Assembly (NCBI RefSeq): GCF_002153425.1
Contig: NZ_KZ119600.1
Coordinates: 1,719,103-1,783,102 of the forward strand
Length of the DNA stretch: 64,000 bases
Origin: Litchfieldia alkalitelluris
GTDB lineage: Bacteria > Bacillota > Bacilli > Bacillales > Salisediminibacteriaceae
Direction: 5' to 3'
The notes under the pieces: generated by a model
The model's database searches: none
What the model saw: the letters and a program-made list of their open reading frames with translations, nothing else
Told to the model about the DNA's origin: nothing
Made by a program: the position numbers and the translations under genes
Shown: positions 25,401 to 34,563 of the stretch, piece by piece
How the letters are laid out: each line of letters begins with the position of its first letter
Numbering within the stretch: position 1 is the stretch's first letter

Positions 25401-26234
25401 ATGAAAGAAGTAATGGGGGTCATTGGATATCCAATCAGTCATTCATTATCACCATTGATGCACGAAACAGCTTTTAAAGAACTAAATTTAGAAATGGCTT
25501 ATCATGCCTTTCATGTTCATCCAGACAGAGTAGAAGAAGCGATTGCAGGTATTCGGGGCTTAGGGATTAAGGGCATAAATGTTACGATACCTCACAAGGT
25601 TTCAGTCATTCCTTATTTAGATGAAGTGGATGAATTGGCAAAAGAGATAGGTGCTGTAAATACGATCGTTAACGAATCGGGTCGTTTAAAAGGATATAAT
25701 ACAGATGGTGAAGGATTTGTACGTTCATTATTAGAAGCAGATGTAGTTTTGTCTGATAAAAGAGTGTTAATGGTAGGGGCTGGCGGTGCATCAAAGGGAG
25801 TATCCTTAGCTTTAGCTCAACATGGTCTAAAGGAGATTGTAATTACCAATAGAACATACTCAAAAGGGGAAGAGTTAGCCGAAAATTGTTCTAAATTTGC
25901 TGTCAGTTCTGCTCTTTCACTAGAAGAAGCAAAAGATAAGCTAAATGATTTTGACATTATAATTAATGGTACGTCCATGGGAATGAAGCCACATGAAGAT
26001 AAGACTCCTATATCCCTAGATAACTTGAGTGATAATGCAGTAGTTTGTGATTTAATATATACACCTTTGAAAACGAAATGGCTGTTAGAAGCAGAATTAC
26101 GAGGTGCAACAATATTAAATGGTGTGGAGATGTTTGTTTATCAAGGTGCTTTAGCCTTTGAAAAATGGACAGGTATGAAAGCACCAATTGAAGTAATGCG
26201 TAATGCAGTGTTAAGACAACTGGGAGGTAAATAG
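25401..26234 (+). CDS. aroE: Shikimate 5-dehydrogenase
   Basis: The 277-residue protein starts with the substrate domain (GYPISHSLSPLMHE, residues about 9-22; NVTIPHKVSVIPYLDE; KGYNTDGEGFVRSL). The NADPH-binding motif VGAGGASKGV (about 130-139) and NRTYSKGEEL follow. The catalytic lysine of TIPHK and the aspartate of NTDG are present. It reduces 3-dehydroshikimate to shikimate in aromatic amino acid synthesis. The gene ends 1 nt before yhbY and lies in the yqeH operon. Confidence 0.96.
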   Translation: MKEVMGVIGYPISHSLSPLMHETAFKELNLEMAYHAFHVHPDRVEEAIAGIRGLGIKGINVTIPHKVSVIPYLDEVDELAKEIGAVNTIVNESGRLKGYNTDGEGFVRSLLEADVVLSDKRVLMVGAGGASKGVSLALAQHGLKEIVITNRTYSKGEELAENCSKFAVSSALSLEEAKDKLNDFDIIINGTSMGMKPHEDKTPISLDNLSDNAVVCDLIYTPLKTKWLLEAELRGATILNGVEMFVYQGALAFEKWTGMKAPIEVMRNAVLRQLGGK

Positions 26235-26235
26235 T

Positions 26236-26529
26236 ATGTTAACAGGAAAACAAAAGCGTTATTTAAAAAGTGAAGCACATCATCTGAAACCTATTTTCCA
26301 AGTAGGGAAAGGTGGGGTCAATGATAATCTCATTAAACAAGTAACAGATGCACTAGAAGCGAGGGAGTTAATCAAAATTAGTGTATTACAAAATTGTGAT
26401 GAAGATAAGGATGAGGTGGCAGAGACAGTAAGTAAAGGTGCCAAAGCCCATATTGTTCAGGTAATTGGAAGTACAATTGTTTTATATAAAGAATCAAAAG
26501 AAAAGAAAACGATAGAGCTTCCATCTTAA
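26236..26529 (+). CDS. yhbY: CRM-domain RNA-binding protein YhbY (YqeI)
   Basis: The 97-residue protein is a single CRM domain: LTGKQKRYLKSEAHHLKPIF and a GKGGVNDNLI loop (GxxG-type, about residues 29-37), then HIVQVIGSTIVLYKES. It binds precursors of the large ribosomal subunit. It is tightly packed between aroE and nadD (gaps of 1 and 2 nt), so it is surely co-transcribed. Confidence 0.95.
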   Translation: MLTGKQKRYLKSEAHHLKPIFQVGKGGVNDNLIKQVTDALEARELIKISVLQNCDEDKDEVAETVSKGAKAHIVQVIGSTIVLYKESKEKKTIELPS

Positions 26530-26531
26530 TC

Positions 26532-27113
26532 ATGAAACGAATTGGTATATTAGGAGGTACCTTTGACCCACCACATATAGGCCACTTGTTAATGGCAGAA
26601 GAAGCAAGAATCAAGATGAAACTGGATGAAGTTTGGTGGATGCCTAATCGAATTCCGCCACATAAGAAAAAAGATAGTAGCACGACTACGGAAGATAGAA
26701 TTCGAATGGTTGAAGCGATGACGGATCAACATCCAGATTACCTTTTATGTGATATAGAATTGAACAGAGAAGGTTTATCGTATACTGCAGATACAATGAA
26801 AGAAGTGACGGGCAAATTTCCGAATCATCATTTCTTTTTTATCATAGGAGCAGATAGCTTACAGACACTTGGGAGTTGGTACAAAATTGACCAACTTTCA
26901 TCTCTTGTATCTTTTGTTGTGATACAACGTCCAGGCTATGAAATGTCTGAACTTAAATCACCAGTAAATGCGAAAATATATATCATAGAGGGCCCTACCA
27001 TTGATGTCTCTTCATCATTGATTCGAGAAATGATTGAAGTTGATAATGTAAATCGTTTTTTATTAGTTAATGATGTTTATGAGATGATAAAGGAGTACCA
27101 TTTGTATGAATGA
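26532..27113 (+). CDS. nadD: Nicotinate-nucleotide adenylyltransferase
   Basis: The 193-residue protein starts GILGGTFDPPHIGHLLMAEE with the HIGH-type nucleotidyltransferase motif at about residues 16-19 and has the C-terminal ISSSLIREM-like motif (VSSSLIREMI near 160). It adenylates nicotinate mononucleotide in NAD synthesis. Its stop overlaps the yqeK start by 8 nt. Confidence 0.97.
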   Translation: MKRIGILGGTFDPPHIGHLLMAEEARIKMKLDEVWWMPNRIPPHKKKDSSTTTEDRIRMVEAMTDQHPDYLLCDIELNREGLSYTADTMKEVTGKFPNHHFFFIIGADSLQTLGSWYKIDQLSSLVSFVVIQRPGYEMSELKSPVNAKIYIIEGPTIDVSSSLIREMIEVDNVNRFLLVNDVYEMIKEYHLYE

Positions 27114-27678
27114 AATAGAGGCTTTTGATGCAGTCCGTAGAAGCTTAAAAAAGCGAAGATTTGAACATACTGAGCGTGTAGTAGAAGAGGGAGAAAAACT
27201 AGCCAATCGATTCAACGTGAATGTTGAGAAAGTTCGATTAGCTGCCATTCTTCATGATTATGCCAAATACCGTCCAGTTGAAGAGATGAGAAACACCATT
27301 ATAAATGCTGGTCTAGAAGAACGACTTCTGGACTTTGGGGATGAAATTCTTCATGCATTTGTTGGTGCATATTATCTAGAACATGAGCTTAAAGTAGCTG
27401 ATAGGGATGTATTATCAGCAGTAAAATATCACACAACTGGTAGAGCTAATATGACTGGTATTGAAAAAGTAGTGTTTTTGGCAGACTATATTGAACCAGG
27501 GCGTAACTTTCCGGGTATAGAGGAAGTTCGTGAGATTGCTAAACTGGATTTGGATCAAGCGTGCTTCATGGCACTAAAAAATACCATAGGATTCTTGGTT
27601 AAGAAAGGGCAACCTGTTTATCCTGAGACATTTGAAGCATACAATTATTATAGTAACGATTTAAAAAGGAGGAAATAA
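27106..27678 (+). CDS. yqeK: HD-domain hydrolase YqeK (Ap4A symmetrical hydrolase family)
   Basis: The 190-residue protein carries HD-domain metal ligands in RFEHTERVVEEGEKLA (His20 area) and AAILHDYAKYRP (HD near 49-50), HAFVGAYYLEHEL and KYHTTGRANMTGIEKVVFLA. YqeK proteins are metal-dependent hydrolases that split diadenosine tetraphosphate symmetrically. It starts within the 3' end of nadD and is followed 4 nt later by rsfS. Confidence 0.95.
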   Translation: MNEIEAFDAVRRSLKKRRFEHTERVVEEGEKLANRFNVNVEKVRLAAILHDYAKYRPVEEMRNTIINAGLEERLLDFGDEILHAFVGAYYLEHELKVADRDVLSAVKYHTTGRANMTGIEKVVFLADYIEPGRNFPGIEEVREIAKLDLDQACFMALKNTIGFLVKKGQPVYPETFEAYNYYSNDLKRRK

Positions 27679-27682
27679 AATT

Positions 27683-28042
27683 TTGATTAATAAAAATGAA
27701 GTATTAGATATAGCTGTACGTGCAGCGGATGACAAAAAAGCATCAGATATTACAATCTTAAATATGGAGGGTGTTTCCTTAATTGCTGATTACTTTGTGA
27801 TATGTCATGGTAATTCTGAAAAGCAAGTAGAGGCTATTGCGAGAGAAGTAAAGGACCGCGCCCAGGAGTCAGGATTTGATTTGAAGCGTCTTGAAGGTAT
27901 TGAAGAATCAAGGTGGGTACTAATTGACCTTAATCATGTAATTATTCACGTGTTTCATAAAGATGAACGCTTATATTATAACTTAGAAAAACTATGGGGA
28001 GATGCACCGACAATGACTGTGGAGCAAGTGCTTAATTCATAA
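27683..28042 (+). CDS. rsfS: Ribosomal silencing factor RsfS
   Basis: The 119-residue protein has the RsfS/Iojap pattern ASDITILNMEGVSLIADYFV, ICHGNSEKQVEAIA, EGIEESRWVLIDLNHVIIHVF and WGDAP near the C-terminus. RsfS binds ribosomal protein uL14 and blocks subunit joining in starvation. The start is TTG 27683, 8 nt after AGGAGG; no in-frame ATG fits. Confidence 0.96.
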   Translation: MINKNEVLDIAVRAADDKKASDITILNMEGVSLIADYFVICHGNSEKQVEAIAREVKDRAQESGFDLKRLEGIEESRWVLIDLNHVIIHVFHKDERLYYNLEKLWGDAPTMTVEQVLNS

Positions 28043-28116
28043 ACAGCAGGTTTTAGAATTCTTCCAGTGGAATATTTAGTAAATGCTACTTTGGTTAGTA
28101 GAGTTAGGAGTAACGT

Positions 28117-28848
28117 ATGAATGAATACCATTTCGCATCGATTTATGATGTCTTAATGGAGGATGTTCCGTATGAAGACTGGTTAACATTTGCATCTACA
28201 CATTTAAAGCATAAGGGTAAAATTCTGGACATTGGTTGTGGTACGGCCTCCATTACATTGTTGCTTAGTGAAGCTGGCTATGAAGTGAGTGGTGTAGATA
28301 TATCTCAAGAGATGCTTACTGTTGCGGAGGAAAAAGTCAGATTAAGTAATAAAAACATTTCCCTTTATTGTCAGGATATGAGAAAATTAGAGGGATTTAA
28401 TGATTTTGACGGTGTCACAATTTTTTGTGATGGATTAAACTATCTTCCAGATTCAGAGGCAGTTAAACAAACCTTTCGTAATGTATTTAATGCTTTAAAG
28501 CCTGGAGGTATCTTCTTATTTGATGTTCATTCTCCATATAAAATGACAAACATTTTTAATGACCAGCTTTACGGTGAAGATCGCACTGATATATCATACC
28601 TTTGGTTTTGTAACCCAGGGGATAAACCTTTAAGTGTGGAACATGCCCTGACCTTCTTTATTAGGCGTCAAGATGGGACATATGATCGGTTGGACGAAGA
28701 GCACTTTCAAAGAACTTTTTCACCAGAAGATTATAAAGAATGGTTGTCTGATGTAGGTTTTATTGACATAGAAGTAACTAGTGATTTTGGAAGAGAGAAA
28801 GAAAATGAAATTAGTGATCGATATTTTTTAAAAGCAGTAAAAAAATAG
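28117..28848 (+). CDS. yqeM: SAM-dependent methyltransferase YqeM
   Basis: The 243-residue class I methyltransferase has motif I ILDIGCGTASITLLL (about residues 40-54), acidic VSGVDISQEML, and FDGVTIFCDGLNYL. The substrate is unknown; in B. subtilis the orthologue sits in the same cluster before comER. TAGGAG lies upstream of ATG 28117. It closes the yqeH cluster at a bidirectional terminator. Confidence 0.9.
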   Translation: MNEYHFASIYDVLMEDVPYEDWLTFASTHLKHKGKILDIGCGTASITLLLSEAGYEVSGVDISQEMLTVAEEKVRLSNKNISLYCQDMRKLEGFNDFDGVTIFCDGLNYLPDSEAVKQTFRNVFNALKPGGIFLFDVHSPYKMTNIFNDQLYGEDRTDISYLWFCNPGDKPLSVEHALTFFIRRQDGTYDRLDEEHFQRTFSPEDYKEWLSDVGFIDIEVTSDFGREKENEISDRYFLKAVKK

Positions 28849-28877
28849 AGGGTATCTCTTGAGACATCCTCTATTTT
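28845..28877. terminator. Bidirectional terminator between yqeM and comER
   Basis: ATAGAGGGTATCTC and GAGACATCCTCTAT pair with one mismatch. Five T follow and five A precede, serving both convergent genes. Confidence 0.85.
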
Positions 28878-28922
28878 TGTATAAAATATTTATTTTATTG
28901 TAAAACTTATTTCCTGTTATGT

Positions 28923-29747
28923 TCATAATTGATCCTTTATATGTTTACGATCCTCGTCATACTTCTCGTGTGTTTTTTCAAATAATCTGTTAAATACCTT
29001 TTGTGCTTCAATATCCTCTCTTAAAACATCTAGCCCAACTCCAGTTACTCCTCCAGGTACAGTCACACGCTCCCTTAATGTTTCTAGAGAGAAATGTTTT
29101 TGCCTTAATAGTTCGCCGTATCCAATAATCATTGCTTCCGTAATATTGACTGCTTCATCTTTAGTTATGTTTGTTTCTTCCACAGCCCCCTGAATCATTT
29201 TTTCCAACAAGAAGCTTAGAAAAGCAGGCCCACAGCATCCTAAATCCGATGCAACTCTCGTAATATTATCACCAATTATTTCAGGTCGTGAAATTTTATT
29301 AAAGAACGCTAAAAGCTCATCTTTGCTATCATCAGTGACCGTTTGACCGAATGTGACGAGTGATGGTCCATCCAATGCTCGATTTACAATACTTGGAATA
29401 AATCTCACTGCTTGTGCATCAACGATCTCCTCTAATTCTTCGACCAAAATCGGACTAGTAATGGAAATTAGAACATGCTTCTTTGTTAGAAAATGATGTA
29501 CTTCCTTTAGTAAAGGGATCATTTGTAACGGTTTGACACATAGAAAAACCCAATCGCTCTGTTCAATCACAGCTTTTGCATCCTCAACTACCGATACACC
29601 TTCATATTTAGATGCTACCTCCTTAGCTTTATGGAGGCTGCGGTTAGTGATTGTAACATTTGATGGGGTAACAGCATGGGATTCTATAAACGATTCAATG
29701 ATAATCTTTCCCATACTTCCTGTACCGATGAAGCCGACTCTCTTCAA
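28923..29747 (-). CDS. comER: ComER, pyrroline-5-carboxylate reductase-like late competence protein
   Basis: The 274-residue protein has an N-terminal Rossmann motif VGFIGTGSMGKIII (about residues 4-17) and the dimerisation domain of the P5C reductase family (VASDLGCCGPAFLSFLLEKM, TVPGGVTGVGLDVL). ComER lies opposite the comE operon in Bacillus. It is not required for DNA uptake in B. subtilis, and its enzymatic role is unproved. I chose TTG 29747, which has GGAGGGG 6-8 nt upstream; earlier in-frame codons precede that site. Confidence 0.9.
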   Translation of the reverse strand: MKRVGFIGTGSMGKIIIESFIESHAVTPSNVTITNRSLHKAKEVASKYEGVSVVEDAKAVIEQSDWVFLCVKPLQMIPLLKEVHHFLTKKHVLISITSPILVEELEEIVDAQAVRFIPSIVNRALDGPSLVTFGQTVTDDSKDELLAFFNKISRPEIIGDNITRVASDLGCCGPAFLSFLLEKMIQGAVEETNITKDEAVNITEAMIIGYGELLRQKHFSLETLRERVTVPGGVTGVGLDVLREDIEAQKVFNRLFEKTHEKYDEDRKHIKDQL

Positions 29748-29845
29748 TCGTATCCCCTCCTTTTTCAAGCATCTCATAATCATTGTATGAATTTATTTTT
29801 GGAATATGATTTTTTAGAAGTTCTATTTATGAAAGGGTGACTAAA

Positions 29846-30469
29846 ATGGACTGGAGTTTTTTACAAAAAAACTGGATATTCATTTTATTGTGTTTGATAT
29901 CAATCATTATTGGGGTTATTTTATCGAATGTTTTTCAATCCTTTACTTATGAATCTGAAGTAGAAGAAAACAACTTCCCATGGATTGTTCCTGAAGAACC
30001 TGAAAGCAATGATGTGCACGAATCAATTTCAGAGCTAATTGTCGTAGATGTAAAAGGAGAAGTGTCAAAACCAGGAATATATGAGGTAGAACCAGGAGAC
30101 CGGGTTTTTGATGTTATATTAAAAGCTGGTGGTTTTACATTAGAAGCTGAAGAACGTGGACTAAACTTGGCGGAAAAATGCTACGATGAAATGGTTATCT
30201 TCGTTCCTACTGCAGGTGAAGATCATCCAATGATTGATATGATTACATCAACATCATCATCATCAAAGAATGATGGTAAGGTTAAGGTTAATCAAGCCAC
30301 TCAAGAACAACTAACAACAATACCAGGAATTGGTCCTGCAAAAGCCCAAGCTATCTTAAAATACATTGATGAACATGGTCCCTTTAAACAAGTGGAGGAA
30401 TTAGTTAATGTCCCTGGAATTGGAGAAAAAACGATGGAAGGGATGCGTGAATATCTTATCATTCCATAA
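29846..30469 (+). CDS. comEA: ComEA, membrane-anchored DNA receptor for transformation
   Basis: The 207-residue protein has an N-terminal membrane anchor (IFILLCLISIIIGVILSNVF, about residues 12-31), a SLBB domain (VVDVKGEVSKPGIYEVEPGD, about 70-89), a Ser-rich linker (STSSSSK), and a C-terminal helix-hairpin-helix DNA-binding domain (VNQATQEQLTTIPGIGPAKA). It binds incoming double-stranded DNA outside the membrane. ATG 29846 follows AAAGGG; the GTG at 29837 overlaps that site. It is the first gene of comEA-comEB-comEC. Confidence 0.95.
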   Translation: MDWSFLQKNWIFILLCLISIIIGVILSNVFQSFTYESEVEENNFPWIVPEEPESNDVHESISELIVVDVKGEVSKPGIYEVEPGDRVFDVILKAGGFTLEAEERGLNLAEKCYDEMVIFVPTAGEDHPMIDMITSTSSSSKNDGKVKVNQATQEQLTTIPGIGPAKAQAILKYIDEHGPFKQVEELVNVPGIGEKTMEGMREYLIIP

Positions 30470-30643
30470 ATAGAAAGTTTGAACACAGTAAAGGGAGAAA
30501 ATTAATAATTGACCAACCCTTTGTGTGTTGACTAAACTAGTGTTAGTAAGATGTCGAATGATGTAATTTGTAGTGCCAAGAAAATAAATGGATTAATACA
30601 ATCCTACAACGCTAAAATTGAAAATACGAAGGGAGTATACATA

Positions 30644-31210
30644 ATGGAGAGAATCTCATGGAATCAATATTTTATGGCGCAAAGCCATTTACTAGCATTA
30701 AGAAGTACATGTAGCAGACTGATGGTTGGAGCTACGGTAGTTAGGGATAAACGAATTATAGCAGGTGGATACAATGGTGCCATCTCTGGTGGGGTACACT
30801 GTATTGATGATGGCTGTTATGTTATTGACGATCATTGTGTTAGAACGATACATGCAGAGGTGAACGCACTCCTACAGTGTGCGAAGTTTGGAGTTCCTAC
30901 TGAAGGAGCGGAAATTTATGTTACCCACTTTCCATGTCTTAATTGTTGTAAGGCATTAATTCAAGCAGGAATTAGAAAGGTGTATTATGCAGCAGATTAT
31001 AAAAATCACCCATACGCATTGGAGTTATTTGACCAAGCAGGCGTTCATGTAGAACAAGTAGAATTGGAAGAGATGATTCTAGATACGAACAGTCAGGAAA
31101 AATTAAAATTTACAGCAGATTTATTAGGACAGTTAGAAGAGTTAGGACTAGATGAGAAAGAGCTACAAGCGTTGAAGGAAAAAGCCAACAAGTTATTCAC
31201 TCCTTCGTAA
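30644..31210 (+). CDS. comEB: ComEB, dCMP deaminase family protein
   Basis: The 188-residue protein has the zinc deaminase motif HAEVNALLQCA (about residues 71-81) and PCLNCCKALI (about 98-107), with CxxC ligands, as in dCMP deaminase. It would convert dCMP to dUMP. In B. subtilis comEB is in the competence operon but is dispensable for uptake. ATG 30644 has AAGGGAG upstream; a longer in-frame version from 30551 lacks a ribosome site. A 312-bp gap with a repeat element separates it from comEC. Confidence 0.93.
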   Translation: MERISWNQYFMAQSHLLALRSTCSRLMVGATVVRDKRIIAGGYNGAISGGVHCIDDGCYVIDDHCVRTIHAEVNALLQCAKFGVPTEGAEIYVTHFPCLNCCKALIQAGIRKVYYAADYKNHPYALELFDQAGVHVEQVELEEMILDTNSQEKLKFTADLLGQLEELGLDEKELQALKEKANKLFTPS

Positions 31211-31248
31211 ATAATATCACTCGACTTTCCAAGCAGTCTTATAGAAAA

Positions 31249-31450
31249 GCTACTTTGAAAATAGACTGATGTAATTGAATTCGCTACAGGCTACTCGCTT
31301 TTACACAAGGTGCAAGTTCGACATCTGCTCATTCTTCGCAGTGTCTTCTTTGCCGGGTACACAGGTTAGCCTCTTCCAAATTCCGCCTAAAAGTTGCCCG
31401 CGTCCTGTGGGCAACGGCGTAATGTGGGTGTCCTGCCTCCCTCATTAATT
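31249..31450. repeat. Diverged dispersed repeat element between comEB and comEC (copy 2)
   Basis: The gap starts GCTACTTTGAAAATAGAC, like 7680-7697, and continues into a segment (31287-31365, with GCAGTGTCTTCTTTGCCG near its right end) whose reverse complement recurs at 39531-39606. There is also a GTTGCCCGCG/GTGGGCAAC inverted repeat near 31405-31430. No gene is seen in the gap. Confidence 0.55.
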
Positions 31451-31522
31451 AAGCCTCAATCCAAATTTTCAAAAAGAATGAATGAAGAGTATTGTAATTA
31501 AAATTGAATAGTAGGTGAGGAG

Positions 31523-33799
31523 TTGTTAAAAAGGTTATATTGCCACGTTTTAATTGCTATTGCAGCTTTATTATTAGTTTTTGAAGGTGCAAACGTTTGG
31601 TTTTGGATGATTCTATGCTTCGGTTGTATACCACTATTAACCTCGATTCAATCGAAAAAAGACTGTCAGCAATTGCTATTAGGTGTATTATTTTTCGCTT
31701 CCTTTTATTTCTACGGCATTCATTCTTTCAATGAGACCACACTTACTGGAGAAGAAACAGCCTTTTATGGAGAAGTAGTCAGCGAACCTACCTTAACGAC
31801 CACTTTCCGAATATCTTATCAGTTTCAACTCATTTCATCAGGAGAAATCGTGCAAGTTTTTCTTGATGGTAATGATGAAGCCCCTATTTTTGGTGATAGG
31901 TGCGCTGTAAAAGGAGCTCTCCAGAAACCTAGATCGGCCAGTAACCCACATAGCTTCGATTATTTTGAATACTTAAAACGTCAAGGCATCCATTGGGTAC
32001 TTCAGGTTACGGAAAATAAGTGTGAGAGTGGTGGAGGTTCAAACATAAGAGAAAAAATCCTTCATTATCGCAAAAAAGGTATTGATACTATCATGGCTTT
32101 TGATAATGTGGAAACATCAGCTTTGATGGCAGCACTTGTTTTTGGTGAACGCTCTTTTATTCCTAAAGAAAGGATAGAGGGGTATAGGATGCTAGGAGTG
32201 CTACATTTACTTGCTGTTTCTGGTCTTCATGTTGGTTTAATCACATTTGCTGTGTTTTATCTCTTCTGTTGGATTGGATTAACACGAGAGAAAGCTCATC
32301 TAATATTGTTTTTTATGATGCCTATATATATTATTTTAGCAGGTGGTGCACCATCTGTTACGAGGGCGTCTCTTATGTGTATGGCTTTCTTATTTTTCGG
32401 AGCATGTAGATTTAAAGTTTCAGCACTAACGGTCTTGTCTATTGTAGGTTTAGGTCTTTTAATTCACGATCCTTATATTTTATATCATTTAGGTTTTCAA
32501 TTATCATTTATTACAAGCTTTGCGCTCCTTGTGTCTAGTCGTTTACTGCGTGGAAAAAATAAAATGGTGATATTATTCAAGGTTACGCTCATTGCACAAG
32601 GAATCTCACTACCACTCAGTTTATTTCATTTTTACGAGCTCTCCATATTAACACTTCCAGTGAACCTCTTGTTTATTCCTTTTATATCTATGTGGTATCT
32701 TCCAATGTCTTTTTTTACAATGATTCTACTTATCGTTTTCCCTCCTGCAGCTAATTTAACGTATTTTTTAGCAGAACACTCATTAGTGATTGCCCATTAC
32801 ATGATGGACATTATGTTGGAACTTAACGGTTTCACAGTAGTATTTGGGAAACCAGCACCACTTATTATCCTCGGTTTATTTTGTTCATTATTCTACTTTA
32901 TGTACACAATCGAGTTAAGAAAAAGAAAATTAATCTTTTTTGCAGGAGGCTTATTTATATTTTTTCTCATGCTACCTCTCATTAGTCCTTATTTACGTCA
33001 ATATGCTGTTTTAACCATGCTTGATGTAGGACAGGGTGATGCTATTGTTATCGAGTTACCTCGTCGTAAGGGTGTTTATTTAATTGATACGGGAGGTATT
33101 ATACACTGGGGGAATGATTCGGCTAATAAACGAGCAGGACCAGGAGAGCGAACAATAGAGCCATTTTTAAAAGGAAACGGAATTGCAAAAATTGACCGAC
33201 TTATTCTTACTCACGGTCATTTAGACCATATAGGTGAATCATGCTATATCTCAGAGAAATTTAGAGTGGTTGATGTCCTCTACCCTATATCTGATTCCTT
33301 TTCTGAAGAAGCAGTAAGGCTATTGGGATGTGTTTATCAAAATAGTTATTCTTGGAATTGGGGGGAAGCAGGTGATTATTGGGAGGACGGAGATGCTGCG
33401 TTTTATTTAATTAACCCAACTGGCGAGGAGAAAAGTGAAAATGATTTATCCATTGTTATTGTCGCAGTAATAGAAGGTATCAGTATATTATTAACAGGTG
33501 ATTTGGAAGAACCAGGGGAGAGAAGGATTGTAAGGGAAGTACCACCTATATCCATTGATATTTTGAAGGTTGGACACCATGGTAGCAGAACATCATCCTC
33601 TCCATCATTTATTGATCACTGGACTCCATCTTTTGCCATCATATCCGCAGGAAGAAATAATTCATTTGGCCATCCACACGAAGAAGTTTTAGAACGATTC
33701 TATGAAAGACAAATTCCAGTTCTGAGAACAGATGAGCATGGAGCCATTCAGTTTGTTATAAAAAATGGTGTGTATGATGTGAAGATTCATTTAAAGTGA
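31523..33799 (+). CDS. comEC: ComEC, DNA internalisation channel protein
   Basis: The 758-residue protein has N-terminal helices and an OB-like domain (about residues 40-160), the Competence transmembrane domain (GVLHLLAVSGLHVGLI near 228-243, then many helices), and a C-terminal metallo-beta-lactamase-like domain (TMLDVGQGDAIVIELP, LTHGHLDHIGES, VGHHGSRTSSSPSF). It forms the channel that brings single-stranded DNA across the membrane; the beta-lactamase-like domain may be the nuclease that degrades the other strand. The start is TTG 31523 with AGGTGAGGAG directly upstream. All parts are intact. Confidence 0.95.
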   Translation: MLKRLYCHVLIAIAALLLVFEGANVWFWMILCFGCIPLLTSIQSKKDCQQLLLGVLFFASFYFYGIHSFNETTLTGEETAFYGEVVSEPTLTTTFRISYQFQLISSGEIVQVFLDGNDEAPIFGDRCAVKGALQKPRSASNPHSFDYFEYLKRQGIHWVLQVTENKCESGGGSNIREKILHYRKKGIDTIMAFDNVETSALMAALVFGERSFIPKERIEGYRMLGVLHLLAVSGLHVGLITFAVFYLFCWIGLTREKAHLILFFMMPIYIILAGGAPSVTRASLMCMAFLFFGACRFKVSALTVLSIVGLGLLIHDPYILYHLGFQLSFITSFALLVSSRLLRGKNKMVILFKVTLIAQGISLPLSLFHFYELSILTLPVNLLFIPFISMWYLPMSFFTMILLIVFPPAANLTYFLAEHSLVIAHYMMDIMLELNGFTVVFGKPAPLIILGLFCSLFYFMYTIELRKRKLIFFAGGLFIFFLMLPLISPYLRQYAVLTMLDVGQGDAIVIELPRRKGVYLIDTGGIIHWGNDSANKRAGPGERTIEPFLKGNGIAKIDRLILTHGHLDHIGESCYISEKFRVVDVLYPISDSFSEEAVRLLGCVYQNSYSWNWGEAGDYWEDGDAAFYLINPTGEEKSENDLSIVIVAVIEGISILLTGDLEEPGERRIVREVPPISIDILKVGHHGSRTSSSPSFIDHWTPSFAIISAGRNNSFGHPHEEVLERFYERQIPVLRTDEHGAIQFVIKNGVYDVKIHLK

Positions 33800-33814
33800 C
33801 ATCTATGCACAAAC

Positions 33815-33847
33815 AAAGGTGCCCTGCATATTCTACAGGACACCTTT
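33815..33847. terminator. Terminator between comEC and yqzM
   Basis: AAAGGTGCCCTG and CAGGACACCTTT pair with one mismatch around a 9-nt loop, between convergent genes. The T-tracts are short on both sides. Confidence 0.65.
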
Positions 33848-33861
33848 GATATGTATGTTGT

Positions 33862-33999
33862 TTATCGAGTACCAAAAAACTCAATCACTTGGGCAATGAT
33901 GAAAATCGTAGCGAAGAAGCCAAACGCAACAACAAATCCTACAGCACTATCTAGAAAATCATTTCGTCTTGATTGAACATCCTTTTCAAATTCATTCAT
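33862..33999 (-). CDS. yqzM: YqzM family small membrane protein
   Basis: The 45-residue product begins MNEFEKDVQSRRNDFLDSAV and has one transmembrane helix (GFVVAFGFFATIFIIAQVI, residues about 21-39) ending in FFGTR. It matches B. subtilis YqzM, also located between comEC and holA. AGGAGGG lies 6 nt before ATG 33999. Function is unknown. It is easy to miss because of its size. Confidence 0.88.
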   Translation of the reverse strand: MNEFEKDVQSRRNDFLDSAVGFVVAFGFFATIFIIAQVIEFFGTR

Positions 34000-34121
34000 C
34001 AGAAATCCCTCCTATCAACAGTTAGTATACGGTAACATGCAATAAAAATCCATTAAAAAGTTTTAATTAATTTTAATTCTTTATTTGCTACTTTTTAAAA
34101 TAGGTTTTGATAGACCATTTC

Positions 34122-34230
34122 ACAACAATTCACTCGCTTTCCGCGGACGAACCGCCAAGCCTCCTCGAGAAATTCACTCTGCGGGGTCTCGTCTGGCCCG
34201 TTATTCCGCAGGAGTCTCGAGAATTGTTGT
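34122..34230. repeat. 109-bp MITE-like intergenic element with 10-bp terminal inverted repeats
   Basis: Perfect terminal arms ACAACAATTC (34122-34131) and GAATTGTTGT (34221-34230) bracket a GC-richer core with CTTTCCGCGG and CCGCAGGAGTC, the pattern of a repeat I recall as common between Bacillaceae genes. It could fold as one long hairpin. A 91-codon open frame crosses it (34085-34360); I consider that accidental. The rest of 34000-34563 shows no gene. Confidence 0.6.
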
Positions 34231-34563
34231 TCATGGTAAGTTTAAAGATGTAGATTTTGGTTATTGGTTGCTGAAAATTTTTCCTATGACTTTCGAATTG
34301 GGTTTTGTGCGGCTTTTACTATTATGCGTCCACTTTTCTGTAAAGAGTTGTCACCTATAGAAGAGTGCTGCATAGGATATCATAACGAGTACAGAGATAG
34401 AGAAAATTAATAACGGATCATCGCCATAATGAAGGATCCTAGGTACTTCGGCATGGCGTTTATCATAAATGGGGAGGGAGCAGCTACTGTTTTCCTTCCC
34501 TCTTTGCTTTCTTGATATGATAAACTACATATTGAAAGTATGGTGAGAGGAGAATACCGTGTC

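Noticed and set aside
34085-34360. 91-residue plus-strand open frame
   Set aside because: It runs through the MITE-like element, has no ribosome site and resembles no protein family known to me.
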